Shown: positions 45,128 to 57,343 of the stretch, one piece after another | Layout of the letters: every line of letters begins with the position of its first letter | Numbering within the stretch: the stretch's first letter is position 1 | Source of the DNA: Cephalotus follicularis | Taxonomy: Eukaryota; Streptophyta; Magnoliopsida; Oxalidales; Cephalotaceae | Assembly: GCA_001972305.1 (NCBI GenBank) | Contig: BDDD01003347.1 | Location: 1-64,000 of the forward strand | DNA: 64,000 nucleotides | Reading direction: 5' to 3' | The notes under the pieces: model-generated | The model's database searches: none | What the model saw: only the letters and a program-made list of their open reading frames with translations | What the model was told of the DNA's origin: nothing | Program-made: the position numbers and the translations under genes

Positions 45128-47717
45128 TGTAATAACCACAATTTCGATTTAATGTATATTGTACAATGATACATATATTATGCATTGAATTGAAATTATG
45201 TTTAATTATCCCCTGGTTCTAAGTAGTTGCTGTTGTTGAATTTGAGGATTGAAGGGCTAAATGGAAATAATTTGGAAGTTAATTAGAATAACTTAAAGGG
45301 TTATATCTGACGCATAGACGTCGACGTCAACGGACGATGTCAACACCATGAACCAGGCAGGTATTTGGAGACGCTTTGGGTGTCAACGCCAAGTAATAGA
45401 GTTGACGCAAGAAACAAATGGGTCGCACTTAAGGCTCCTTACCTTAAGACATTGACGCCATCGAAGGGAACTAAGAGATAAACGTTAATGTGGTTCACGG
45501 AGCCTATTAGCACCAAGATGGATGGTCAATGCGTCAACGCCTAAAAGTGATGTCGACGCCTAAACTGTCAGTAGAATAAGACAAAATCACTGACAGAAGA
45601 CGGGTAAAAGGCATTTCTTCAGTTCCCCATATGTGTAGTGACAGAAAAGAAGAGAGAAAGGGAGCATGTGCACGTCAGAGGGCAGGGAGAAAGGAGAGAG
45701 AGAGAGGGAGAGAGAAACACACTTATCCATAACGAACACCTCTCTTCTTCTTTTTCCGCCGGCACTGAGAGAGGGAAAGAAGAAGAAAGAAAACAGAGAG
45801 GAAAAGAGACAAAACAGGAATGAAATGAGAAGGGAGAGACCACATTCTCCATGCTTGAGCTGGAGGCTTGGAAGCTTGAACCAAGAGTCGAACCGAGCTT
45901 GGATTTGAAACTACAAGACCGAACCTGGGGGCTTGAAAAGTTACTGGTTGGAGGCTTGAAGAGGTGGACTTAGATTCCTAACTTGAAATCAAAGGTAGGC
46001 TTTATGACATGTATATGAAGATATACCATGTATATTGTGTTATGGTAGCTTATCTATGCATGCATGTTGATGTTGAGCTGTTGAATCCATGCTTGCTTGA
46101 ATTGACTTTTGGACAGTATATCTTATTGCGTTTGATTTTTGTCGATGCCAACATATACGCGTTAACGCCTTACTGAGATAATCGACAACTTACCTATTTT
46201 CGTTTGATTCTCGTCGACGCCAAGGAAGGATAACGTTGACGTTTAAAGCTACTGCTTCAGAAAACGTCGATGCCAATAAGTAACGTTGATGCGTAAGGTT
46301 CCTACCCTATCTCGTCTACGCTAAAGAGAAATGTTAACGCTTGATGTTCCTACCCTAACGCGTTCATGTCTAGTAGTAACGTTGACGCCTATATACACGT
46401 CGACGCCTAGGATACACTTTAACGCCTTAAGAACAATTGATCATATCCTGTTTGTACATTGTTTGACGTTAGCGACAAAAGAGGAAACATGTTAATGCCT
46501 AACGGACACGTTGACTCCATACTGGACAATATATGATTTTATCCTGTTTATGCTTTATTTTCTTGCAATTGACTGAATTGTTGTCATGCATTGCATATCA
46601 TGAAACAATTACTGTTTATTGTTTTCAAGGAACTGAGTGCTATATGCACAAATTACTATTTACTTTTTTCAAGGAACTGAGTGCTATATGCACAAATTAC
46701 TATTTACTTTTTTCAAGGAACTGAGTGCTATATGCACAAATTACTGTTTACTGTTTTCAAGGAACTGAGTGCTATATGCATAACCGAATATTTTAACTAA
46801 TGTTATTTTGTTCTGTAAGAGAGCCTACTAAAGTGTTACTGATTTTGTTCTGTAAATGAGAACCACTGATCTTGTTTACTGTTCTACTATATTCTCTACA
46901 AATGAGAGCAACTGTTTTATTACATTATATATGTAAGCACTATATTAACTGTGATTTATAGTTGCTGATGGTATTGTGATAAGAGTATGTCACGGACTAC
47001 GGTGGTGAGCCTAGGTGCCAGGAGTTGGCTAGAGCTTATTCACCAAACTTATCTGCATTGCAGATCGTGACTGTTAGCTGCTCGCTAAACGCCGGCAGTA
47101 CTGTTTACCTTTTTTATAATCATCAGAGTGCATGGTGGTAGTTAGCTGGTACACAGTTGGGCTAGGAGTTAGCGACATGTGACACCCATTACTAGTCTTC
47201 GGACACCTACTGGACTGATTGATTGTACCCTTGTGCGGTTTTCTTGATAACTAAAATGATCATAGCCATTTGGCACGATTGCTTATATATATTGATATAT
47301 ATATGTATATACTATTTAGAGATATAAACGGTCATGCATTATTACATTTATATATTCACATTCATACATATCGCCTACTTAGCTGAGTGAGGAACAAGGC
47401 TAATACCTACTATTGCAGATTAACGAAGGAAAGTGGAGGCTTGCGATTGAAGTCGTACTTGGAGAGCTTCATTTTAAGGTTGTTGCTGAACATTGAAAAT
47501 TGTAATAAAGTCATACTCCGTTAAGTTATATTTACATTCCCGATATGTAATATATAACCTGTATTGTACTTGGTAGCATGTAGTATGGGCAGCATACGAA
47601 TGCTTTTAAATGATCTAGTATACAAAATACTTCCGCAAAAGTTTTAAATTTTTGGATTATTGTTAAATACTTGATTAAATTATTAACCATGTGTTAAACC
47701 GAAAACGGGGTGTGACA
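45128..47717 (+). repeat. GypF 5' LTR
   Basis: 2.59 kb, TGTAATAACCAC to GGGGTGTGACA. TCGA/GTTGACG words occur in U3 (45310-45560; perfect GACGTCGACGTC at 45317-45328) and again at 46140-46520. A GA-rich tract lies at 45645-45840. Four 46-bp tandem units lie at about 46612-46785, and a conserved U5 block (AGGCTAATACCTACTATTGC) near 47397. Confidence 0.92.
46612..46785 (+). repeat. 46-bp tandem repeats in the GypF LTR
   Basis: Four units built on TTTTCAAGGAACTGAGTGCT followed by ATATGCACAAATTACT. The 3' LTR has only three units (about 54019-54148), so copy number changed after insertion. Confidence 0.88.
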
Positions 47718-47721
47718 AGCA

Positions 47722-47733
47722 TGGTATCAAAGC
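47722..47733 (+). promoter_or_regulatory. GypF primer binding site
   Basis: TGGTATCAAAGC, one base off the tRNA-Met consensus, 4 nt after the 5' LTR. Confidence 0.88.
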
Positions 47734-47829
47734 TTATATTAATTTATAAGCTATCGCCGGGATACAATCCTCGACAACTAAGTAAATCGTTTCCTGGTGA
47801 TCCATATCATTCTCCTTACAGGAAACATT

Positions 47830-48975
47830 ATGGATCGCCGAAGAGGTAGATGGGGAAGGCATAGAGCCGAAGAAGGAGATAATCCCCCGCAAGTGAATGA
47901 AGGAGGAAATGTCCCACAGTTGAATGAAGAAGGAAATGACCGACAAGTGAATGAAGGAGGAAATGTCCCATAGATGAATGAAGGAGGAAATGCCCCACCA
48001 GTGCACGAGGAGATGAGCACTTTCAATCGCATGGCTGATCTTTTTCAACAACAGATACAAGCCAATGCGGCGAATATGGAACAGTTGTGGCAAATGTATG
48101 AAGTTAACCAAGCATACCAGCGAGTTCCTGAAGTTTATAATGCTGGTGGATTTGGCAGAGACTTGGAGAGGTTCATGAGGCAGAATCCTCCGATGTTCAA
48201 GGGAGAACTTGATGCCACTATGGTGGAGCAATGGATGAAAGATATGGAGAAGATATTTACTACACTTGCGTGTACGAATGAGCAAAAGTTAAATTTTACA
48301 GTGTACCGCTTATTAGGAGAGGCTACCCATTGGTGGGAAATGATCGAAGCAAAGTGGGAATCTCTTAATCTTTGCAAGGCTTGGGATAGATTCCAGTCAG
48401 AGTTCTCGGATGCCTATGTTCCGCAGATGGAGCATGACATGAGGGAGAATGAACTGCTGGAGTTACGTTATGGAGACATGACGGTAGATCAATATCATAC
48501 CAGATTCATTGAACTGGCAAGGCACACGCCCTATCTGGTGGAGGGGGAGTCAAGGAATATAAGGAGGTTTTTGAAGGGCCTTAGACCTGATATCCGATCT
48601 AAACTAGTGGTACTAGAGCTGACTTCTTTTGTTGATGTTATTGGGAGGGCAAGAATTTTGGAGGCTTATGCTAATGAAAGAAGGATGGAAATATCTCGTG
48701 GTTCTCAATCGAGACCGGTTTCTTCACAGGGACAGGGAAGTAATACTCCTGATGGATCATCAAAGTCTTGTAACAGGGGATAAGGAGGTTCTCGACAAAA
48801 TACTTCTCGTTCAAGAACTCCCAACCAAAGAGGCCAACAGAGTTATGAAGTTTGTAGTTTCTGTGGTCTTTCGAACCACAATGAAAGTGAGTGCTAGAAG
48901 AAGTTGGTAAATGTTTGATATGTGGCTCGCATGAGCATTAGTTAAAGGATTGTCTGATAGTGAGAGAACAAATGC
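47830..48975 (+). pseudogene. gag: GypF gag
   Basis: Start ATG at 47830 (MDRRRGRWGRHRAEEGDNPP), about 100 bp after the primer site. One in-frame TAG at 47971-47973, then open to 48783. It has an N-terminal repeat region, LFQQQIQANAANMEQLW, and a full retrotransposon gag core (FKGELDATMVEQWMKDME, HWWEM, FQSEFSDAYVPQ, ELLELRYGDMTVDQY, LKGLRPDIRSKL). After the stop at 48781 the knuckles CSFCGLSNHNESEC and CLICGSHEH can be read with one frame change and extra stops. GypB gag is a shortened relative. Confidence 0.9.
47893..48000 (+). repeat. Four 27-bp tandem repeats in GypF gag
   Basis: Each unit codes for nine residues of the form VNEGGNVPQ. The third unit ends in TAG instead of CAG, creating the premature stop. 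The GypF-type gag scrap at 63150-63374 has about two units. Confidence 0.88.
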
Positions 48976-49052
48976 GCCATCAGCAATGAAGTGTTAGAGC
49001 TAGAGGAAATGGCAGGACTATTCAACCGCGGAAGGATGCTGGAAAAGCGGTT

Positions 49053-49460
49053 ATGAAAGGTAGAGTCTACACTTTATCTAAAGAAGATGTGGCAGAATCT
49101 ACTTTTGTTGTGGGAGGTACCATTTTCATATATGGTATATTGGCTCCCGTATTGATTGACCCTAGAGCTACACATTCATTCATTACATCATATTTTATGT
49201 GTAACTTGCATTGTGTGGCTGATTGCATGCCTTGCATATTGGAAGTGAGTACTCCAACTGGAGATAGTTTATTGATTGATACTGTACTGAATGAATATGG
49301 GATCACGATAGCTGGGGTTCAGTTATCTGCTGATCTAATTGTACTTCAGTTTTGAGATTTTGATGTTATCTTAGGGATGGACTGGCTTTATGCTCATCGA
49401 ACTTGTGTTGACTGTTACAATACGGTAGTGACCTTTCATGTATCAAATGTAATCGTATTT
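49053..49460 (+). pseudogene. pr: GypF protease
   Basis: Retropepsin-like domain: VVGGTIFIYGILAPVLIDP, then RATHSFITSYF. The catalytic triad normally DSG reads DPR (49158-49166), so the enzyme is inactive. A TGA at 49353-49355 precedes the flap/end segment [20 protein letters not shown] (49356 on, one base after the stop in the family alignment). Confidence 0.82.
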
Positions 49461-49589
49461 CAGTTTGTGGGAGAGAAGAATGTTTCTGCTTCGATTATTT
49501 CTTACACTCGAGCATTGAAGTATCTCAAGAATGGATGTGAGGGTTATTTGGCGTATGTGGTCAATCATACAAAAGGTACGCCTAGTCTA

Positions 49590-50950
49590 AAACAAATACT
49601 TGTTGTCTGTGATTTTCCTGGTGTATTTCCAGAAGATCTTGTTTCACTACCAGTGAAGAGAGATATGGAGTTCAGTATTGAGTTATTGCCTGGCACTGCT
49701 CCTATTTGTAAAGCTCCATACCATATGCCTCCTGCTGAACTGAAGGAATTGAAGGTACAATTGCAAGGTTATCTTGAGAAGGGGTTTATTAGACCGAGTG
49801 TGTCACCATGGGGAGCACCGGTCTTATTTGTGAAAAAGAAGGATGAATCGATGAGGTTATGCATCGATTATAGACTGCTGAATCAAGTGACTGTGAAGAA
49901 CAAGTATCCTCTTCCACACGTTGAGGAGTTGTTCGATCAACTGCAAGGCTCAACTGTGTTCTTTAAACTTGACTTGAGGACATACTATCATCAGTTGAGG
50001 ATTCATGAAGGTATACTGAGAAGACTATTTTTCAGACCAGATACGGACACTTTGAGTTCTTGATATTACTGTTTGGATCGACGAATACCCCTGCAGCATT
50101 CATATGTTTAATCAACTGGGTATTTCAACCCTATATGGATCAGTTTTTTATTATCTTTCTAGAGGACATTCTGATATATTCGAGGAGTATTGATAAGCAT
50201 ATGCAGCACCTAAGGATTGTGTTGCAAACTCTACGGAAGGATAGGTTATTTGTCAAATTTAGTAAATGTGAATTTTGGCTGGATCATGTGACTTTCCTTG
50301 GTCACATTTTGTCGAGTGACGGATTATCGGTGGATCCTTCCAAGATTGTGAGTATTGTGGATTGGCCACAACCAAAGAATGTTACTAAAGTTCGTAGCTT
50401 CTTGGGATTGGTTGGCTATTATCGAAGATTTATTGAAGGATTTTCGAAGATCGCTGTGCCGTTGACACGGTTCACTCAGAAAAAGTCAAGCTTCGTTTGG
50501 GATGATGCTTGTGTTGCAAGTTTTCAAGAGTTGATGAGTCGGTTGATTTTGGCTCCAATGTTTGCATTACCTAAGGGTAATGAGGATTTTACTGTGTACA
50601 GTGATGCTTTTGGGAAAGGCTTGGGATGTGTTCTCATGCAACGTGGTTAAGTGATTGCATATGCATAGAGGAAGTTCAAACCGTATGAGGAGAATTATCC
50701 CGTACATGATCTTTAATTTGTCGCCATAGTGTTCGCTTTACATAAATGGAGACATTATCCCTACGGTGCTCAATTTGAGATATTTACTGACCACAAGAGC
50801 TTGAAGTATTTATTTTCTCAGAAGGAATTGAACATGAGATAGAGAAAGTGGGTTGAATTCTTCAATGATTACAACTGTAATATTCAATACCACCGAGGGA
50901 AGGCAAATGTTGTTGCGGATGCCTTGAGTCGCAAAGCAATAATAGCTGGT
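49590..50950 (+). pseudogene. pol: GypF reverse transcriptase and RNase H
   Basis: Open from 49377 to 50063: [59 protein letters not shown] and [13 protein letters not shown] frameshift near 50040 leads to the second half. There the catalytic box is FLED (50156-50167) instead of FIDD, a substitution of a metal-binding Asp by Glu. Then [28 protein letters not shown] and RNase H ([24 protein letters not shown]), with stops at 50648, 50667, 50714 and 50839. Confidence 0.9.
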
Positions 50951-52474
50951 GCGATGGTTTCACGGTGGAAGCTATTGGAGGAATTTCAGAGATGGAATCC
51001 GTTCATTGTTTCCAGAGGAGTTATTGTGGCAAATCTTAGAGCCCAGCCGAAACTTCTTGATCGCATTCTAAATGCACAGTTCAGTGATACGGAGTTATGG
51101 AACATCTATGAGAATTTAGATCCTAACTCAGAATTCTCCATTCATTCTGATAGTATATTGAGGTTCCAAGAAAGAGTATGTGTTTCGAATGATGAAGGTT
51201 TGAGGGATGAGCTATCCCAACAAGCTCATATATCACAGTACAATGTTCATCCTGGTAGCTCTAAGATATGGCAGGACATGAAGAGAAACTACTAGTGGAG
51301 TGGCATGAAGAGGGATATTGCTGAATACGTGGCAAGATGTTTGACTTGTCAGAGACCGAAGGCAAAACATCAGAAACCTGCCGGATTGTTACAGTCTCTA
51401 CTAGTGATTGAATGGAAGTGGGAACATGTGACCATGGACTTTGTGTCAAGATTACTGAGGTAACAAAATAATCCTGAGGCAGTGTGAGTTATCGTGGATA
51501 GACTCACTAAGTGTGCTCACTTTCTTCCGATGAACATGACCTATTCCATCGAGAAGTTAGCTCGACTGTACATTCGAGAGATTGTAAGGTTGCATGGAGT
51601 GCCGCTTAGTATTGTTTGTGACCATGATGCAAGGTTTACTTAAAGGTTCTGGAGGAAATTTCAAGCAGCGATGAGAACAACCTTGAATTTTAGTACTGCA
51701 TTTCATCCATACACTGATGGACATTCCAAGCGTACCATTCATACTCTAGAAGATATGCTTTGGGCTTGTGTGATTTATTTTGCTGGGAGTTGGGAGGATC
51801 ACATTCTGCTTATTGAATTCTCCTACAACAATAGTTATCATTCTAGTATCAGAATGGCTCATTATGAAGCCTTATACGGAAGGAAATGTAGATCTCCTAT
51901 ATGCTGGGATGAAGTGGGTGAAAGATAGGTGTTGGGACTGTACCTTGTTCAAGAAACTACTGATAAGGTCATGATAGTCAAGAAAAGGTTACTCGCTGCA
52001 CAGAGTCGGCAAAAGAGTTATGGCGATAGAAGGAGAAGGAAGTTAGAGTTTGAGAAGGGAGATCATGTTTTTCTGAGAATCTCGCATTCGAAAGGGATAC
52101 ACAAATTTGGCCATAAAGGAAAGTTAGCTCCACGCTACATCGGACCGTACGAGATACTGGAGAGAGTTGGAGAAGTAGCATATCAGATTGCACTACCACC
52201 CAACTTATCAAATGTGCACAATGTATTCCATGTTTCCGTGCTACGGAAATATGGACCTGATCCTTCTCATGTGTTGAGCTATGATCCAGGTTTTGTCAGT
52301 GACAACTTGTCTTCTGAAGAAAGGCCAATGCGGATTCTTGACAGGAAAGAAAAGGTTATGAGGAATATGACTATTCTTATGGTAAAGTTACTGTGGCAGT
52401 TTCACGGAACTGAAGAAGCTACCTGAGAACGTGAAGCGGAAATGATGGAAACATTCCCTCATTTGTTCAGAATG
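50951..52474 (+). pseudogene. int: GypF integrase with chromodomain-like tail
   Basis: Zinc finger (NVHPGSSKIWQDMKRNY, stop, CLTCQRPKAKHQ) is followed by the catalytic core: [24 protein letters not shown] (stop), HPYTDGHSKRTIHTLEDM. The core Glu position is recognisable, although the usual GQSERTIQ is altered to GHSKRTIH. Then the GPY module (LAPRYIGPYEILE) and the tail RKEKVMRNMTILMVKLLWQF, ending TFPHLF at about 52470. At least five premature stops. Confidence 0.9.
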
Positions 52475-52505
52475 TAAAGGCAAAATTCGAGGATGAATTT
52501 TCTAT

Positions 52506-52518
52506 AAGGAGGGGGGAA
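52506..52518 (+). promoter_or_regulatory. GypF polypurine tract
   Basis: AAGGAGGGGGGAA immediately before the 3' LTR: plus-strand primer site for cDNA synthesis. Confidence 0.88.
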
Positions 52519-53085
52519 TGTAATAACTGCAATTTCGATTTAATGTTTATTGTACAATGATAAATAAATTATGCATTGATTTGAAATTATGTTTAATTAT
52601 CCCTTGGTTCTAACCAGTTATTGTTGTTGAATTAGAGGATTGAATGGCTAAATGGAAATAATTTGTAAGTTAATTGAAATAACTTAAAGGGTTAAATCTA
52701 ACGCATAGATGTCGACGCCAACGAATGACGTCAACGAAATGAACCTGGCAGGTATTTGGAGACACTTTGGGTGTCAACACCAAGTGATAGAGTTGAGGCC
52801 AAGAAACAAAAGGGTTGCACTTAAGGATCCTTTCCTTAAGACGTTGACACCATCAAAGGGAACTAAGAGATAAACGTTAACGTGGTTCGCGGAGCCTGTT
52901 AGCGCTAAGTTGGATGGTCAACCCGTCAACGCCTAAAAGTGACGTCGACGCCTAAACTGTAGGTAGAATAAAACAAAAGGACTAACAAAAGATGAGTGAA
53001 AGGAATTTCTCCAGTTCCCCATGCGTGCAGTGACAGAAAAGAAGAGAGAAAGGGAGCATGTGTGCGTCAGAGGTTAGGGAGAAAG

Positions 53086-53127
<42 letters not shown>

Positions 53128-54262
53128 CACTTGTCCATAAAGGACACCTCTCATCTTCTTCTTCTTCCGACACCGATAAAGGGAAAGAAGAAGAAAGAAA
53201 ACAGAGAGGAAAAGAGAGAAACGGGAAAGAAAGGAGAAGGGAGAGACCACCTTCTCCATACTTGAGCCGGAGGCTTGGAAGCTCGAACCAAGAGTGGAAC
53301 TGAGCTTGGATTTGAAACTACCGGACCAGACCTGGGGGCTTGAAAAGCTATTGGTCGAAGACTTGAAGAGGTTGACTTCGACTCCTAACTTAGAATCAAA
53401 GGTAGGGTTTATGACATGTATATGAAGATATAGCATGTGTATTGTGTTATGGTAGCTTATCTGTGCTTGCATGTTGATGATGAGCTGTTGAATCCATGCT
53501 TGCTTGAATTGATTTTTGGACTGTATATCCTGTTTGCATTTGATTTTCATCGACGCCAACATATACACGTTAACGCCTTACTGAGATAATCGACAGCTTA
53601 CCTATTTGCGTTTGATTCTTGTCGACGCCAAGGAAGGATAACGTTGACATTTAAAGCTACTGCTTTAGAAAACGTCGACGCCAATAGGTAACGTTGACGC
53701 GTAAGGTTCCTACCCTATCGCGTCGATGCTAAAGAGAAATGTTAACGCTTAAGGTTCCTACCTTAATACGTTCATGTCTAGTAGTAACGTTGACGCCTAG
53801 GATACACGTTAACGCGTTAAGAATAGTTGATAAAATCCTGTTTGTACATTGTTTCACGTTAGCACCCAAAGAGGAAACGTGTTGACGCATAAGATAGACG
53901 TAGACGCCTAAGGGACACGTTGACGCCATACTGGACAGTAGATGATTTTATCCTGTTTATGCTTGATTTTCTTGCAATTGACTGAATTGTTGCCATGCAT
54001 TGCATATCATGAAACAATTACTGTTTACTGTTTTCAAGGAACTAAGTGCTATATGCACAAATTACTATTTACTGTTTTCAAGGAACTAAGTACTATATGC
54101 ACAAATTACTGTTTACTGTTTGCAAGGAACTGAGTGCTATATGCACAACCGAATATTTTAACTACTGTTATTTTGTCCTCCAAGAGAGCCTACAGAAGTG
54201 TTACTGATTTTGTTCTCTAAATAAGAACCTTTGATACTGTTTTACTGTTTTCTCTACAAATG
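52519..54262 (+). repeat. GypF 3' LTR, cut by LTR-G
   Basis: Starts TGTAATAACTGCAATTTCG and follows the 5' LTR, with (GA)n at about 53087-53121 (longer than in the 5' LTR) and three of the 46-bp units. It stops after CTCTACAAATG, where the 5' LTR continues AGAGCAACTG. Confidence 0.9.
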
Positions 54263-56085
54263 TGTGACGACCCGAATCCCCTTTTTGCACTGTTCATGCA
54301 TACATTGTACCGTATTATACTGTATCGAATTGTATTGAATTAAGGTATTATTATACCTATTGTTATTGTATTGGTTATTTGCATGTATAGTCAGGATATT
54401 GGGCTGAGTTTCAGAGAGTTGACCGAATCGACTATATAAGTCAATTCTTTCTCTCATTTCTCTCACATTTCTCATTCTTCTCCTTCCCTCTCTCTATCCT
54501 TCTCCCTCTCTCTCTCTTCTGGGCAGCCACCATCTCCCTCTTGCAGCCGGATTGCATCTCCATCAACAAGAATAGCGATTGCAAGTCGTGGCTTACCGAT
54601 TGAACAAGAAAGTAGTGGGTTATTGGGCAATTTCTACCGATCGATTGATTGGAAGCTCAACTTTTGAAGCTTCGTTAAAGGTAGGACTTCTTTACTGAAT
54701 TGCCTATTTCTTTATTGATTGATTAGTTGAATTGCATGATTGATTGAGTGATTGAATGATTGAATTGGAATGAATTGTGAAACTAGGATTTTTATTGATT
54801 TTCTTGATCTAACCGATCTAGACGGTTTTAAACTGAAATTGGAAGGTTGTAACAAGTCTTACTAACCGTAAATGATTTCTTTTAAACCTTAGTTACCAAA
54901 GAATGGATTCAAATTGAATTCTGACATGAGATTGGCTGGTTTTCTGCATAAAAAAATCGACCCTGCCCAGCAAAGACATCGACCCCCAGCCCATGGACAT
55001 CGATGTCTTTCGCTTCAGAGTGCTACATCTTTGATTCCGCAGCAAAGACATTGACGTCTTTGAAAGAAATCGACGTCTTTGCCTTGAGATGTCTTTCCCC
55101 TAGGAAAGACATCGATGCTGAACATCGATGCGTATTCCCAGGCTACTTTTATTGAAACACATCGACATCTTTCTCCAAGGACATCAACGTCTTTCGGCCA
55201 GATCTCTTTACAAATAGAGAAAGACATCGATGTCTTTCCACTGTTTTAAAGATGCGTCGATGACTTTCTCCAAGGACATCGATGCCTATTGAGCTGAAAG
55301 GAGGTTTAGCTACTTTAAAGCTAGTTTTCAACTTCTTTTCACATTATCACTAGATTAGAGCCTCACTTGAGGTCTTCAAGTGTTTGAAACGGTTTTAATG
55401 ATTGTATTGACACATTGACTGATTGCTTGAGTCATGAGTGTTGTTGTGAGTCTAAGTCGGTACGATGGATGCACGTTCCCATCTCTCCATTAGGAACCAC
55501 CACTTATTGACTTTGCTTCAACGTTGTATTGATACATTGATCGATTGCTTGAGTCATAAGTGTTGTTGTGAGTCTAAGTCAGTACGATGGACGCACGTTC
55601 CCATTTCTCCATTAGACACCACCACTCATTGACTTTGTTTCACATTCTACTGACTTGATTGATTGATTGATTGTATTGTATGGATCCTATAGAGCGACCT
55701 TATGATTCGCGTCGGCATGTTAGGTCGACTCTGTCCACCTATTCCGTCGATCGTTTCATTTATTGCATTGACCTGCTGACGAGCAGTATCAACTGATTGA
55801 CAATTGATGCCCCCTTAAGGGTAGTTCCCTAACGGTATCAGTAGCTTCCTCGGTTGTAGCTCATCGAGACTATATTGACCCAGCCATAGGCTGGAAGATC
55901 TATGAGTCCCAGACCTGATCAATTTGAGAACAATAGATAGATCTCCCACTTTTTTTTTAAGGACTAACTTCCGTGGGATTGATCACTGCTAACTGATTGA
56001 GATTGTATTGACCCGGGGTCGCATGCTCTATAGGATATTGATTGATTGATTGGGTATTTTATTCACCACCATTAAGTGTCTGTGA
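54263..56085 (+). repeat. LTR-G: gypsy-type LTR, truncated by element K
   Basis: Begins TGTGACGACCCGAATCCCC inside the GypF 3' LTR. TATA box ACTATATAAG at 54431-54440, then a CT-rich leader. ATCGATGTC words at 54960-55290, including a perfect 20-bp palindrome at 55219-55238; here they lie downstream of the TATA. Further on is a 121-bp direct repeat. No coding potential. The end is lost where the inverted K gag begins near 56086; 62582-62682 (ending AACGGGTGTGACA) could be its missing end. Confidence 0.65.
55405..55646 (+). repeat. Direct repeat of about 121 bp
   Basis: Two adjacent copies containing GATTGCTTGAGTCATGAGTG, GTTGTGAGTCTAAGTCGGTA and GCACGTTCCCATCTCTCCAT, differing at a handful of bases. 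Non-coding, within LTR-G. Confidence 0.85.
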
Positions 56086-57233
56086 TGAGGAAAGGAATTA
56101 TCTTGCCTATATGGGGGATTTTGGCTAGTATTGGGCTGCTTCCAAGAAAAATTGGGGTGATTCCTCCATCCCGGGTTATACGTGTTGGAATATGGATCAT
56201 TTCCCGGTCTTTGGAATCCTTGTATTGCTTATGCTTATTCTTGAATAAAATCCGGATAATGCACAGCAAGCGGGCAATCACTCATGTAATGTGTGGAGCT
56301 AGCACATAAGGCGCAAATCTCGTGTGCAATAGAAGTCTGAGTAGATTGCGTAGGAAGCGTTCCTATGGTTAGCACTTTATCTAATTTCTGGGATAGGATG
56401 TCCACCTTGGCTTTGATAGTCTCAAATTGGCTCACCTCGTATATGCCTCCTTTCTTTTGAGTACCCATTGCAGAGGACTCTATTCTAGATGATAAATGAT
56501 ACAAAGAGTTCTCACTGAGGGACTCAAATAATTGCCAAGCCTCGTCCTCATTTTTATGCATGAATGTACCTCCACAAGAAGCATCCACCATCAGTCTATT
56601 TTGTGCAGTCAGTCCATCATAGAAGCATTGTACTAACTGCCATTTAGGAATGACATGATGGGGACATTTTTGGACGAGATCCTTTAATCTTTCCCATGAC
56701 TCATGGAACTGCTCACCATCTTGTTGTGAAAAGCTAGTGAGAGCTCGCCTTATTTGGTTGGTTCGACCTATGGGAAAATATTTCTTGAGGAACTCTTGTT
56801 GTAATTGTGCTCATGTGGTGATGATTACGGAGTCTAAGGAATGTAACCATTGTTTAGCTCTATCTTTCAATGAGAATGGAAATAAGATCAACTTAAGGGC
56901 ATCCTCCGACAAGTTCTGAATTTTAAACGTGGAGCAAATCTCAATGAATTCATTCAAATGTTTGTACGGTTCCTCATTGGCAAGTCCATAAAATGATGGT
57001 AACATCTGAATAATACTGGACTTAATCTCATATTGAGCAGCTTGGACAGCAGGCACCCTAATACATGAAGCAGTGGTATATGCACGTGGGGTAAAATGTT
57101 CACTTAAGGGCCGTCTTTGGAGTGCATCATAATTTTCACCCATTCTGTTATTCGCGCTAATTCCAGCTAAAGTTCTTTCAATTTCTAAGTCGCAAGTAAG
57201 TATTTCAGAATCCAACGATCGGCGACCTAGCAT
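56086..57233 (-). pseudogene. gag: K gag, N-terminal half
   Basis: Athila/Tat gag. From 57233: MLGRRSLDSEILTCDLE, then AAQYEIKSSIIQMLPSFYGL, PYKHLNEFIEICSTFKI, then the gag core with FLKKYFPIGRTNQIRRALTS and WERLKDLVQKCPHHVIPKW. A knuckle-like ICALCASSTHYMSDC follows, and the family motif NPGWRNHPNFSW near 56140. The frame is single, with one TGA at 56811-56813 and two TAA codons at 56229-56237. Ends in the inversion breakpoint. Confidence 0.85.
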
Positions 57234-57319
57234 GCATTTAACTAAAATAAAAAAATTCCTAAGTTTTTTTTTTTTGACTCACTAAGCTCCCTAAGCTATT
57301 TTTATGACACTCACTACGC

Positions 57320-57337
57320 TCCCCGGCAACGGCGCCA
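57320..57337 (-). promoter_or_regulatory. K primer binding site (Athila/Tat type)
   Basis: Sense TGGCGCCGTTGCCGGGGA, the primer site typical of Athila/Tat elements and usually assigned to tRNA-Asp. It is six bases from the LTR end (ACACCCATCA). Different tRNA class from all other elements in the window. Confidence 0.9.
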
Positions 57338-57343
57338 AAATTT

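Larger units (their letters stand above)
45128..54262 (+). mobile_element. GypF: Tekay-like gypsy element with both LTRs
   Basis: Plus strand. 5' LTR 45128-47717, primer site 47722-47733, gag, protease, RT, RNase H, integrase with chromodomain-like tail, PPT 52506-52518, 3' LTR from 52519, cut at 54262 by LTR-G. All domains are present in order, but with scattered stops and two changed active sites. The remaining ~0.85 kb of the 3' LTR is not found in the window. Confidence 0.92.
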
